The notes under the pieces: model-generated
The model's database searches: none
What the model saw: the letters and a program-made list of their open reading frames with translations, nothing else
What the model was told of the DNA's origin: nothing
Origin: Brassica napus
Taxonomy: Eukaryota; Streptophyta; Magnoliopsida; Brassicales; Brassicaceae
DNA: 64,000 bases
Assembly (NCBI RefSeq): GCF_020379485.1
Contig: NC_063439.1
Span: 19,186,598-19,250,597 of the forward strand
Direction of reading: 5' to 3'
Shown here: piece by piece, positions 1 to 10,659 of the stretch
Numbering within the stretch: position 1 is the first letter of the stretch
Layout: each line of letters opens with the position of its first letter
Program-made: the position numbers and the translations under genes

Positions 1-54
1 CAAGGTTTAAAGTGCAAAATTTTGCCAACTTCATGTTTTTTATGCGATTTTCCC
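1..54. repeat. Terminus of a TIR transposon entering from the left edge
   Basis: The first 54 bases are nearly the reverse complement of 1347-1400 and match the right end at about 2510-2565 in the same orientation. They share the motifs GCCAACTTCATG and GCGATTTTCCC. The outer edge faces right, so the element body lies outside the window. Confidence 0.6.
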
Positions 55-59
55 GTTTT

Positions 60-1055
60 AAAGTTAAAGAACTAACCTTTTACCTTTTGTTGTTAATGGT
101 GTTGGATATCCATCAATAGTTTTTTCCTCTAATTTTTGGGATCTGGACTGCAAAAAAGATCTTTGAAACGAGAAATTACATCTATGGTTTCAATCACTCA
201 TAAGGATGACCAGATTGTGGAATCCAAAGAGTTCATGCCAATATCTTCACCTAAAAACACATATGACACGAACAGTGATGAACTGAATGATACTGATGAG
301 GAAGAAGTACATAAAGATTTTTGCTTATAGTCAGTTAACCAGGTCTATAACTTAAGCTATTGGTACCATGTTACATCAAATGCTTTTTTGGGGGCAGGTG
401 AACGTATGTGATACCTGTGGTGTTCAAGGATTTACAAATAAGCTTGACATTTGTGATAAATGTTGGTGCAGAACATACATAATGATTTACCTATGTAATT
501 ATATAGTAAAAATGTTATTTTTGCGCATTTTTAATCATATTTTGTGTTACTGCAGTTATTGTTGTATGGCTGTAAAACTTGAGGATGTTCCCGAAAGATG
601 GTCTTGCAATGACTGTGTTTAGTTAATCCATAATATAAAACAAAGTTACGGAAAAAATAAACCATATTGGTAACTAAAAATAAAATAAACAAATATCACT
701 TTTGATTTGTTTCCTCTCGCAGATGGGAGAAAGTAGATTTCGAAAACAAAATGATTAAAGCACTCAAAAGTCTTCTGTAACTGTAGGTCTGGACTTGAAC
801 ATAGAGCCTAACCTAAACCTGAATCCTAACATAGATCTCAATCTAGATCCTTCCATAGATCTGAATGTGAACCCTAACCTAGACCTGAATTTGGATATGA
901 ACCTTGATCCAAACCTAAACCTGAGTGTGGATAATAACTTGGACCTTTCTTTAGATTGTGGTTCATATTATCAGTCGAGTTCTACTAGTAACTTCCAAGC
1001 TCATACCCGAATGAGAGCATCTCTGAATCCTTTGCTTGGGCAAGGGGTCCCTTGA
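60..1055 (+). pseudogene. PHD-finger protein remnant with DLNL/EAR-type repeat tail
   Basis: Three pieces look like one decayed gene. An acidic leader (136-308) can splice through GT at 309 and AG at 396-397 to an exon starting VNVCDTCG, which begins a PHD-type zinc-binding module. The expected GAEH segment is only readable one frame later (near 463-475), and no GT donor follows it. A later exon (about 556-620) carries the second half, ending WSCNDC. The tail at 795-960 encodes about 50 residues of repeated LDLNL/DLNxxP-like units, which match EAR repression motifs (LxLxL, DLNxxP). The frameshift, lost donor and frame changes near 720-790 argue for a pseudogene. In the family, PHD modules read histone tails and EAR motifs recruit TOPLESS co-repressors. 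Function here is not claimed. Confidence 0.55.
795..962 (+). repeat. Coding minisatellite of about 18-bp units (NLD/DLN repeats)
   Basis: The repeat unit is close to AACCTAGACCTGAATC, in imperfect tandem copies. It translates to alternating L/N/D/P residues. It forms the C-terminal tail of the PHD remnant. Confidence 0.7.
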
Positions 1056-1346
1056 AGAAGACGAAGACCATTGTGCAAAGAAACGTCGTGTGGATACACG
1101 ACTCTCTTTATGAAATGGATTTGAAAAAACAACATTTTAGTATTTTTCTATTGTTCTGCAAAAGAAATGCTTTTTATTTAGTGAAAATTACTTAGAAACT
1201 GGATTTTATATTTATCGTTATAACATAATTTTTTTCTATGTATAGTTTAAACTTTTCTTTGGTTAGTAGTTACTATCTATTGCGCTTTCGATCGATCTCC
1301 AAATATTATTAAATATGAAATACTTTCAAAGTTGAATATTTAAAAT

Positions 1347-2568
1347 AGGGAAAATCGCATAAAAATCATGAAGTTGGCAAAAGTTTAAACTTTAAACCTT
1401 GGAACTCAATTGATAACACTTTAAACAATGAAACTTGTTTAAATAACATATTAAATATTGAAACTAACTTACTTGCTGCAAACGTCAAAATCATGACCAT
1501 TTACTGTTTATTAGCAGGTAAAAACCAGTGACGTGGCTGTTTACTTTAAAAAAAAAATCTTTTAATTAATAAAAACATATTAAATTAGATAAAAAATCAA
1601 TATAAATTCTATAAGTTAGTACAAATTCAGGAAAAAATCAAGAAAACAAAATAAATTCAAAAAGTGTAGTAAAACAAATTATAAAGATCGATAAAAAATA
1701 TGAAAAATTAGGAAAATTTTAATAAAATCTGGAAAAAATAAAAATTCAAAATTCAAAATTTTTAAATATTAAAATGAAAATGAAATATTTTATAAAAATT
1801 TGAAATAAAAAAAATATTTTTTTAATTTTTAAAAAATTTGAAAAATTTAATATTCAGCAAAATGTTTTAAAATCCTATTATATCTCGTATTAACTTCTTA
1901 GAGTGATATGATTAAGTTTGTCACCATCTCCGCTATGTCAAATGGGTTCAAGTATACTTTTCATTTTCAAATTTCAATTTTTATTTTTTGATTTTTTGAT
2001 TTTTTATTTGTTTTCCATATTTTTTATAAATTTCCTGTTTTCTATTTTTATTTATCAATTTTTACAATTTCCTATTATTCTTTTATTTTTTATTTTTATT
2101 TTTATATTACTTTCTGTTTTTTCTTGCTTATTTTTCTTAATTTTTAATCGGTTTTTACAATTTATTTATTTTTTTAATAATTTTTTTAATTATATAATTT
2201 GTTTTTGTTTTTATTATTATTATTGAATTTATTAATTTTATTTTATTTTTCTTAACTTTTCCTGTATTTGGATCAACTTTTAGAAATTATATTGAATTTT
2301 TATCTAATTTAATTTGTTTTCATTATTTAAAATAACTTAAAATATTTTTTTTATAAAAAGTAAACTTCCATATCACTGATTTTTGCCTAGTAATGAACAG
2401 TAACCGGTCACAATTTTGACGTGTGCAATAATTAAGTTAGTTTCGATGTTTATATGTTATTTAAACAAGTTCATTGTTTAAAGTGTTATCAGTTGAGCTT
2501 CGAGGTTTAAAATACAAATTTTTGTCAACTTCATGGTTTTTTATGCAATTTTATCAATCCATTTCAGC
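1347..2568. mobile_element. Non-autonomous TIR element (MULE-like), about 1.2 kb
   Basis: Two long inverted repeats of roughly 200 bp (about 1347-1550 and 2365-2568) flank an extremely AT-rich core with no credible gene. The arms share the motifs ATGAAGTTG, TGATAACACTTTAAACAATG and GAAACTAACTTA in opposite orientation. Long TIRs suggest a Mutator-like element, but I could not define a clean 9-bp target duplication, so the superfamily is inferred. The long reading frame on plus inside the core (1918-2226) is low-complexity F/I/L and is not a gene. Confidence 0.6.
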
Positions 2569-2569
2569 C

Positions 2570-3099
2570 AAAACTTTTCACTTTCACTATTGATATTGTA
2601 GACTAGATAATACACATACTTTTATTTCTACTAGATCTTGAGCATGCTGATGAGTTTCTCAATAAGTAAAAGCCTCTTTATAATTCAAGTAAATATAATT
2701 TTCTTGCCATTGACGTGAAATCGTTCGAAGAGTCAAAATATTTAGTAACAAATAGATCCTATAAATTCTACTAGGGGCTATACCAAATTCTGATTTAGTT
2801 CAGCTTAAGTAAACCAATACTTCATGGAAACCAAAAATCCAACTTGAATGCAATTTTAAAAATCCGCACTAAATCAAACCGACTAAACTAGTTTATGTAT
2901 CCTAGGAAGTAAACAAACGGATTATCGATGCTTTAGATTATAAAGTCCAGTTGGACTGGGGGGAGAGTGTGCAAAAAATAATTACTGGGGCCAAAATTAT
3001 ATTTTTATAGAAAAGGGGATGGTTTAGTTAATTTGAAATCTCGTTTCAACAATCGAGACAAGTTCATTCAAATCAAGTAAGTACAGTATAATGCAAAAA
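2570..3099. other. Spacer, no gene seen
   Basis: AT-rich spacer between the TIR element and the 5' leader of the PPR gene. I see no reading frame or RNA gene that I can support. Confidence 0.5.
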
Positions 3100-3103
3100 T
3101 TGG

Positions 3104-3245
3104 GTTACAAGTCTCCAACAACTTCGGCGCTCATCCGCACGACTCTGCGTCGAATCAAGTTGGTGGTAAGCTTCATTACCTAATCCTCCGCCAATTACAG
3201 GTAACTTCGCAATCTGAGTTCTCCGTTTGTGAATCAGCTTATGGA
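3104..3245 (+). repeat. Duplicated leader segment, copy A (5'UTR of the PPR gene)
   Basis: This is homologous to 5024-5225. Shared blocks include GCTCATCCGCACG, AAGCTTCAT.ACCTAATCCTC, CAGGTAAC and GTTTGTGAATCAGCT. Each copy contains a CAG|GTAAC splice donor. In copy A the donor is at 3201 and the matching acceptor AG (3299-3300) lies directly before the ATG at 3301. This predicts a 5'UTR exon and a 100-bp intron for the PPR gene. Confidence 0.7.
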
Positions 3246-3300
3246 GGTTTTTTTTTTGTTCTACCTGATTGGTCGTAGCTTCTTTTGTTTCGTTGCTTAG

Positions 3301-4968
3301 ATGAACAGAACCAATGCTCTTCTAACCATCCTTACCCAAATCAAAGCACTGCGCCATACTCAACAGCTCCACGCGAATGCTATAGTCCATGGACTCGAAG
3401 AAGAAGTCGTTCTCGGATCCAGTCTCACAAACTCCTACATCCAATCGAATCGTCTCGATCTCGCCACCGCTTCCTTCGATCGAATCCCTCCCCGGAAGAG
3501 GAACCGTTACTCGTGGAACACGATCCTCTCCGGTTACTCCAAATCCAAGAATCACTGCGAAAGCTTGCGTCTTTACAATCGTATGAGGAGGGATTGCGAT
3601 GGCGTCGTCGACAGTTTCAATTTAGTGTTCGCGATCAAAGCTTGTGTGGGGTTAGGGGTTTTAGAGAATGGGGTTCTGATTCACGGATTGTCGATGAAGA
3701 ATGGGTTGGATAAGGACGCTTATGTGTCTCCTTCTTTGGTCGAGATGTATGGAGAGCTTGGTCGTATGGAAGATGCGCAGAAGGTGTTCGACGAAATTAC
3801 TCTGAGAAGCTCGGTTCTTTGGGGGGTTTTGATGAAAGGGTATTTGAGATACTCGAGAGACTCTGAAGTGTTTCGTTTGTTTTATCTCATGAGAGAGGCG
3901 GGTTTGGGGGTCGATAATGCGCTTACGTTGATATGTTTGGTGAAGGCTTGTGGGAATGTCTTTGCTGGTAAAGAAGGGAAGTCAGTGCACGGTTTATCCA
4001 TCAGAAGGGGGTTTATAGATCAGAGTGGCTATTTACAAGCCTCTGTTGTAGATATGTATGTGAAATGCAGGTTGTTGGATAATGCTAGAGAGATGTTTGA
4101 AACAAGTGTTGATAAGAATGTGGTGATGTGGACAACGCTGGTTTCTGGATTTGCAAAGTGTGAGAGAGCTGTTGAAGCCTTTGATCTGTTCAGGCAGATG
4201 CTGAGAGAATCTGTTCTTCCGAATCAATGTACTTTAGCGGCTCTTCTTGTTTCTTGCTCGAGCTTGGGGTCTCAGAGGCACGGGAGAAGTGTTCATGGTT
4301 ACATGATAAGAAACGAGATTGAAATGGACGCTGTAAATTTTACATCTTTCATCGACATGTACGCTAGATGCGGGAACATTCGAATGGCTAGGAAGGTTTT
4401 CGATATGATGCCAGAGAGAAATGTGATATCTTGGAGCTCTATGATCAATGCTTTTGGGATAAATGGTATGTTAGAGGAAGCTCTGGATTGTTTTGGTAAA
4501 ATGAAGTCGCGGAACCTAACTCCAAATTCCGTGACATATGTCTCGCTTTTGTCGGCCTGTAGCCATTCGGGAAACATCAAAGAAGGACGGAAGCAGTTTG
4601 CGTCGATGACAAGTGACTACAGGATTGCACCAGAGGAAGAGCATTACGCGTGTATGGTAGACTTGCTAGGTCGAGCTGGTGAAGTTGGTGAAGCTAAGTC
4701 TTTTATCAATAACATGCCTGTGAAACCAATGGCCAGTGCTTGGGGAGCTCTTCTGAATGCATGTAGAATCCATAAAAAAATCGACTTAGCAGAAGAAATA
4801 GCAGAGAAGCTTTTATCCATGGGATCCAATGAATCAAGCGTCTACGTGTTGCTTTCCAACATATATGCTGATGCTGGGATGTGGGAGATGGTGAATAGTG
4901 TGAGATCGAAAATGGGTATGAAAGGATATACGAAACCCATGGGACTGTCTGCTATAGAAGTCGCCTAG
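3301..4968 (+). CDS. MEF3: PLS-class (E-type) pentatricopeptide repeat protein, MEF3-like
   Basis: Single-exon frame of 555 residues, as is usual for plant PPR genes. Tandem PPR units run through almost the whole protein, with repeated motifs such as VFDEI, SLVEMYGELG, VVMWTTLVSGFAKC, NVISWSSMINAFG and HYACMVDLLGRAGE. The C-terminus has a short E motif ending GLSAIEVA, without E+ or DYW domains. PLS proteins of this type bind specific RNA sites and direct C-to-U editing in organelles. I recognise strong similarity to Arabidopsis MEF3 (At1g06140, a mitochondrial editing factor), including the N-terminal MNR start and near-equal length. The gene lies here beside a chromosome 5-type FAAH gene, so the locus has moved relative to Arabidopsis. 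The start is supported by the acceptor AG immediately upstream. Catalysis would need a DYW partner in trans (family knowledge). Confidence 0.85.
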   Translation: MNRTNALLTILTQIKALRHTQQLHANAIVHGLEEEVVLGSSLTNSYIQSNRLDLATASFDRIPPRKRNRYSWNTILSGYSKSKNHCESLRLYNRMRRDCDGVVDSFNLVFAIKACVGLGVLENGVLIHGLSMKNGLDKDAYVSPSLVEMYGELGRMEDAQKVFDEITLRSSVLWGVLMKGYLRYSRDSEVFRLFYLMREAGLGVDNALTLICLVKACGNVFAGKEGKSVHGLSIRRGFIDQSGYLQASVVDMYVKCRLLDNAREMFETSVDKNVVMWTTLVSGFAKCERAVEAFDLFRQMLRESVLPNQCTLAALLVSCSSLGSQRHGRSVHGYMIRNEIEMDAVNFTSFIDMYARCGNIRMARKVFDMMPERNVISWSSMINAFGINGMLEEALDCFGKMKSRNLTPNSVTYVSLLSACSHSGNIKEGRKQFASMTSDYRIAPEEEHYACMVDLLGRAGEVGEAKSFINNMPVKPMASAWGALLNACRIHKKIDLAEEIAEKLLSMGSNESSVYVLLSNIYADAGMWEMVNSVRSKMGMKGYTKPMGLSAIEVA

Positions 4969-5023
4969 AAACATTCAGCTATTGATCTTGCAGCCTAGTC
5001 AAAATAATACAAATCGGGTATAC

Positions 5024-5225
5024 GTGAGCAAGCATTCAAGTTCCCAACCACTTCACCGCTCATCCGCACGGCTTCTTCAAATCCGCGTCGAAGCAAGTTG
5101 TTGATAAGCTTCATCACCTAATCCTCTGCCGATTCACATCACCGTCACAGGTAACGTCGCAGTCGTAATTCTACGTTTGTGAATCAGCTGCCTGAAAGAG
5201 GTTTTTGCTGTTCAACCTGATTGCT
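5024..5225 (+). repeat. Duplicated leader segment, copy B
   Basis: Second copy of the 3104-3245 segment, placed about 55 bp after the PPR stop codon and upstream of the truncated FAAH gene. It keeps the CAG|GTAAC donor at 5150/5151. It carries small insertions relative to copy A (for example CTTCTTCAAATC and CACATCACCGT). Confidence 0.7.
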
Positions 5226-5521
5226 TGGATTCTCCGTTGCTCTTAATTAGTTCGAACTAGGTTTCTTGGTTCCTCGGAAATTTCATCAGTATCTGATTGA
5301 GAAACATTTCATCCTATGAATGAGTTAGTTGAAGAAACTTTGATCAATTTTGAATTTGTAATTTGCAAATGTTTCTCAATGTTTATTTAACACAAACAAC
5401 AAAGTGACGTATGAATCCAAATGTTTCTAGAAGCGTCTCATTAACATGTGATGGTCATTGTGTGCCATGTATGCAGTTGACCATGGCAAATGCTCCTGCA
5501 CTTTGATTTTTTTTCCTGTAA

Positions 5522-7258
5522 ATGCCACTCTGTTTTCCGAAGTTATCGTCTCACAACGGAGGCAATGCTATAGGATCTCTACGACTAGGGAAATATACTA
5601 GGGTAAATTTTGTATCCCTCCTAGTTTACATGAGTTGGATTCTGTAATTTGAGTGGTATATCTAAGTGTATTGTTTTTATTCATGCAGTGGTTCAATGAT
5701 GTTAATTCAAGTGAAATCTCTGACAAATGCGAAAACATCCTTAAGCTCTTATCAAACAATCATGGTTGCGAAGTAAAGCAGGTAGTGGAAATAGTGGTTC
5801 CTGAACTAGAAGAGATGCGTGCAGCTCATGTTGTGTCGATCGGATCTGCGGCACTGCGTTCTCTTACTCCTTACTGTGAGGCTGGGTATGTCTTTACGCA
5901 TCTTCTGATTTCACTAGCTACACTGTCGATTACCATAACTTACAGAACAAATTAGAACGTTGGTCTACCCATTCTCTTTGCTGTCGTACGTTTCAGGAAA
6001 AATTCAAAATTATCTTATGATACTCGCACCAGTTTTGCGATCTTCCGGTCTTTCTCTGCTTCAGACTATATTTCTTCTCAATGTATTAGGTAAATGATGA
6101 CCAACAAGTGTAAACCTTCCAGATTTGCCTTCAATCACATGAATGTCTAAAGTTTTTGCATACCTAAGGAGTTAATAAGTTTGACTAAGCAAGGTCTCTT
6201 AAGTATTAGCAGATATCACTTATGATCTACCCACAAAACGACATGGTGTAACCAGAAAATCGGCCAAGAGTCTGTTACTGTATACAAAAGTCTGATTTGT
6301 AGCAAAGTGCTAGTACATATGAATGACACTATTTCGGCTGCTTGCTTGTATAAACTACTTGTTGCAGGCGAAGATTGATGGAGTATCACCTGGATATCTT
6401 CAAAAACGTTGATGTTATTGTGACCCCTACAACTGGGTACGTAAAAACATTCCATAAATAGATATTTCATTTCAAATACGTTTTGTATTTTGTATATGAA
6501 TGACTGCTTGAACTTCTCTTACCTGGTTGGTGAAATGTTTGTCTTGTACAAACAGTATGACAGCCCCTGTGATACCCCCTGACGCTCTGAAAAACGGAGA
6601 AACCAATTTTCAAGTAACAGGTTTGTGAAACAAAACTCTCAACCTCTTCACTTTTGGAGTTACTTTCTCTTCAGCTTCTGATAATAGAGATTGTTTATTT
6701 CTTTTCAGCTTATTTGATGCGATTTGTTGTAGCTGCAAACCTCCTGGGATTCCTAGCCATATCTGTACCCGTAAGTGATGTTTTTGTTTTTGTTTTTGGT
6801 TACTCTCTAAGCCGGCCGTCTACATATCAACAGAACTTGAACCTGTTCTTGCAATAATCATTTCTGTCTTTTTGATTTAACACATGGAAACAAACAAAAA
6901 CGCAGGTTGGGTATGATAAGGAAGGGCTTCCAATAGGATTACAAATCATGGGAAGACCTTGGGCTGAAGCTACCGTCCTTGCTTTAGCTCCTGCTGTTGA
7001 GGTACTCTCTCTGTTTCCTTGTATCATCTCATCCGTAATGGTCCATCAAGCATTTTATCTTTGAAAATTTTGTTGTCTCCTGACCCGGGAAAATATGGTA
7101 GCAGTGTAGCTGGTTGGTTCTCGGGTCAGATTTCTTACCCGTATCTTTGTATTCTATTTGTGGTGTTTAAGGAACTTGCTCCAGTAACCAAGAAACCTGC
7201 TGTATTTCATGATGTGCTCAATACAAACAGAGTCCATACTGATTTGCCAGAGAAGTGA
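5522..7258 (+). pseudogene. FAAH: 5'-truncated fatty acid amide hydrolase (FAAH) gene
   Basis: Eight consecutive exons keep an open frame and encode the C-terminal ~249 residues of a plant FAAH: 5522-5602, 5689-5885, 5997-6089, 6368-6436, 6556-6620, 6709-6770, 6906-7001 and 7172-7258. Recognisable segments are LSSHNGGNAIGSLRLGKYTR, VIVTPTTGMTAPVIPP, LPIGLQIMGRPWAEATVL and the C-terminal ELAPVTKKPA. FAAH hydrolyses N-acylethanolamines; its Lys/cis-Ser/Ser catalytic residues lie in the amidase-signature half upstream of this fragment, and nothing resembling that half is present between the PPR gene and 5522. Homology appears to stop near 5520, where an in-frame TAA directly precedes an ATG. All splice sites are GT-AG and the frame is clean, so truncation looks recent. 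A product would lack the active site. Gene order suggests the At5g64440 equivalent. Confidence 0.85.
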
Positions 7259-7259
7259 A

Positions 7260-7789
7260 AAGGTTTCGATCATCTCTGAGTTGGGGTCAAATATCTGTGT
7301 AACATTTTCATCGATTGTGTGTGTATTTTTCAGGTTAACCTGACATTACATTTTCATTGAGTGTATTTTCAGGTGACATTAGAATCAATAAGTGGGTCTT
7401 GTAGTTGCAGATAAAACCAATTGACGAGTGTTCTGCTGTAAAACGTGTTGTATATTTACGATTGATAAAAAATTTAAAAGATATGTATACAATGTGTATT
7501 GGTGGTTGTTGATAATATTTGCGGTTCTACCAGATTAGACCCTTTCAAAACAAAGGGCAGAACGTTTCTAAAATTCTTCATCTACAGCATTTAGAAAAGT
7601 TACAATTTTATCATTCAATTCTTAATTAAGCAAATACTGTATAAATCAAAGTTTGTCACAAAATATCTTAAAAATCTTTTTAACTCAATGCGAAAGACTA
7701 ATAGGAAGAGAGTTGCATACAACAAAGAAGCTTGTTTTTGGCATGGGGATAGAGAGAGAAAGTTGGAAGACAATGATTAAACAAGAATC
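7260..7789. other. 3' flanks between convergent genes
   Basis: AT-rich sequence between the FAAH fragment on plus and the PGM-like gene on minus. It probably contains both 3'UTRs; no further gene is seen. Confidence 0.5.
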
Positions 7790-7790
7790 A

Positions 7791-9685
7791 TTAAGCTTTG
7801 ATGTTATTATCATTCTCTACAACAGCATCACTTGGAAGATCAATCCCCTTTGGAATCTTCCCTGGATAATCAGTCACCGAACTGTCCGAGCCCAACATAC
7901 TGTCAATTTAAAATGAAAAAAAAAAACATTAGACTTGTATATGAAATGTTCTATTAAGAAAAAAAACAACATTTTTGAAATTCCAAACCTTCTATCAACG
8001 ATGACCATTGAACGTAGCTCGCAATTCGCAAAGCTGCACATCAAAATGCATATTATCAACGCAATAGATTTGAAGTTTTTCACTAACAAAAGGTTAGGGG
8101 AGCTTACTGGCTGCAAATTTCCTTCTTAACATCTGGATGGCACTCATTCTGTAGAGCATTCAGTGTGTGAAACAAGAAACCACTGTGTGTCACAATCGCT
8201 ATCTCTTTTTCTTTCCTTGTCCATAGCCTACAAAAATCCATCATACACAGTTTTGAATCATTAAGACTAATTTAGATGCTCACATCCAACACATAACGAT
8301 ATAAGAACGAAAAGTTACAAAACTCCTGAGAGCTACACAATCTTCTCTTATAAGAGATAGATACACTATTGGATGCTTTCCCAAGTTTCAAGTTCTAACT
8401 TTCCTACATCTTCAGTCATGGTTAGTTAGGTTAAAGGCACAGGAGAAAATGTACCAGTTGAGGAATTTTTTGCCTCTAGCTGCAAGTTCTTCGATTGTTT
8501 CTCTAACATCAGCCTTCCACAAAATGTCTTCGTCGCTTTCTATCTGAAGACAAATTTAAATGTGAGGAGTCATTTGATACACATATGAGCTAATAGTCTG
8601 GTTGAGCAGAACCAGAAGATTACTAGTAGTAATCAATGTCAGACACATCTAATAAGACTCAATATTTTTTTACTTGCCAGTGAAAAGTCAATTGCCGGGA
8701 AAAGAAACTGATAGTCGCTGATGCTTCTTCTCTGATCGCATGGATGCACCCCCTGTGTCCACAATTAAAATGGAATTCAAATGTTAAAACCGGATGCAGC
8801 TACAAGTTACTAAGTATGTAGTAAACTGAAATGGCATACCAAATGTTCTCTGCAGGACTCCTCTGTAATGATTGGTGGGCAGTTTGAACTCGATATAGCT
8901 GCACGGTTGCTGTTTCCTGCATTTGCTACCATTAGAGGTAGTACATCGCTCATATCCGTGTAGCCATCTCCACCGAAAACACCAACAGCAGTTTGCATTG
9001 TTCTACATATCAAACAAAACATTTGTTATAATGTTAACATTATTCCTCAAAGTTTTATCTAAAACTGTTCAAAAATATAAAACGTGTGCATGCTCCTATA
9101 TAAATTGCACAAATGAATCACACAAAGTAATACCTACAGGAAGTTCATAGCACTCTGGTACTAGTAACTCTATTAGACATACAGGCCATTACTAACTAAA
9201 TATCTTTGGAAATCACACATGTCTAAAGGGGGTACCTCATGAGTGGAGACGAGATGACCAACTCAATCTTCTTGTGAAGTCCACTGGAACGAACATGCTT
9301 ACGCAAATTATCTACCTGCAACCAAAAGAAACTATCATTCAGGGAATCTGTTTTTGACATGTGCTAAAGAAAAGAGGTCAATCATGGAACCTGTTGCCAG
9401 CCAAGTTGGGTCAACTCAGCATCAAAGTAGTCATGAGACATGTAAGCCTTATAGTTCTTGTCCCCATCAACATTGTGAATCCCTTGAGCATGTCTCACCT
9501 GATGAAGAAGAATAAAAACAAAGTCAATACTTCTGATCCGGAAACTTAGATACAGGCTAACATTATATCATCTTGAATTCTTTTTTTTTTTTGCATAATC
9601 AAAAAGATAAATAAAAAAAACTCACTAGGTAGATGTTTTTGCAGCGGTGAAGCGGGTACAAACCAATCCCAGCCCCAGTCTCCAT
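7791..9685 (-). CDS. Phosphoglycerate mutase-like (histidine phosphatase superfamily) protein
   Basis: Nine exons on minus join to 282 residues: 9685-9626, 9498-9391, 9315-9236, 9002-8840, 8752-8678, 8543-8455, 8227-8108, 8033-7989 and 7899-7791. The N-terminus is METGAGIGLYPLHRCKNIYL. Exon 2 begins VRHAQG, the RHG phosphohistidine motif of the superfamily. Further conserved parts are LVISSPLMRT (phosphate pocket Arg), EESCREHLGVHPC and IAIVTHSGFLFHTL (second catalytic His). The family includes phosphatases and mutases; the substrate of this plant clade is not evident from sequence. The intron after exon 5 needs a GC donor (see findings). A leader exon and intron probably precede the ATG, since TTTGCAG lies just upstream and a GTAAG donor is near 10125. 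By order it matches At5g64460. Its 5' end faces the TBL gene, so about 450 bp serve as a shared promoter. Confidence 0.93.
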
Positions 9686-10199
9686 CTCTGCAAACTGATC
9701 CAAACATTGATCTCAGATACGAGGCGTAGCACCAACAAAAAAAGAGACATATGATTCTGTATCAGCCATAGAAAATGACAAGCAAGCATACTGTCTCAAG
9801 TTTCGTCCTTTTTAAGACAAAATCAAAACCAAGACCTAAAGGGTAGCAGAAAAAAAACAAATCAAGAACTGAATCAACACAAAGGGAAAAGATAAACAAC
9901 ATTTCAAAGACGAGATTTTTTTTAACTCGATACAGAGATGACCACAAGCCGATGAGATCTTGTGGCGAAACCAAGAAACGAGCTTAAATCTAACGCCAAA
10001 AACCCACACAGAATTGAAGAAGAATAAGCGAGACAATGCAGACGGTTATGATTACAGATTTCCAGAAAAAGTAAGCGACTTTCGCACAACTATTCATTCA
10101 ATAGATACATAGATGTTGACTTACATGAGATTGGTGGAGGAGATAAACCAAAGGAAGCTGAGGAGAGAAGATGGGATTATGAAGTAGGAGAAGGAGAAT

Positions 10200-10659
10200 T
10201 GATTAGTGGATCACTAATCACTTTATTTGATCTGAATTATCCTTTAATTGTCCACTATTTACAAATAATAATAAAAATAATGGCAGGAGAAGAAAAATCG
10301 TAAACCACGGATTCAAACCAGCTGGGTCCGCATTACGTACAACGAACCAAGCCAAGCCAAAATCAAAAACACTCTATAGCAAGCAACCAAACTTGTATTT
10401 CACATTTCGATTTGAACCATCCATTACAATTATCCACTTCTCTATCCATTTTAATTTCAGTTTCCCTTTTCAAAATATCTTCTCTTTTTCAAATTTACCA
10501 ATTAATTCTGTAGATAACGAAAAACAATAAGCTTCTGATTAAAATCAATTTAAACCGCAAAACCAAACCGAAATAGAATTTTAAACCGAAACCGGTTTAA
10601 TCGCGAGATCGCAGTGAACACTCTTCTTCTTCGCCTTCTCCTTGTGGATTACTAAATCG
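10200..10659. promoter_or_regulatory. Bidirectional promoter region, PGM-like / TBL12-like
   Basis: These ~450 bp separate the divergent 5' ends of the PGM-like gene (minus) and the TBL gene (plus). I see no reading frame of note. There is a pyrimidine-rich leader (CTTCTTCTTCGCCTTCTCC) just before the TBL start. Promoter role is inferred from position. Confidence 0.45.

Noticed and set aside
1918..2226. 102-residue hydrophobic frame that could look like a membrane protein
   Set aside because: It consists of F/I/L/Y from AT-rich transposon core sequence, without start context or homology.
3285..3713. 142-residue frame overlapping the PPR start
   Set aside because: It is an out-of-frame shadow of the PPR gene, which has clear repeat motifs in its own frame.
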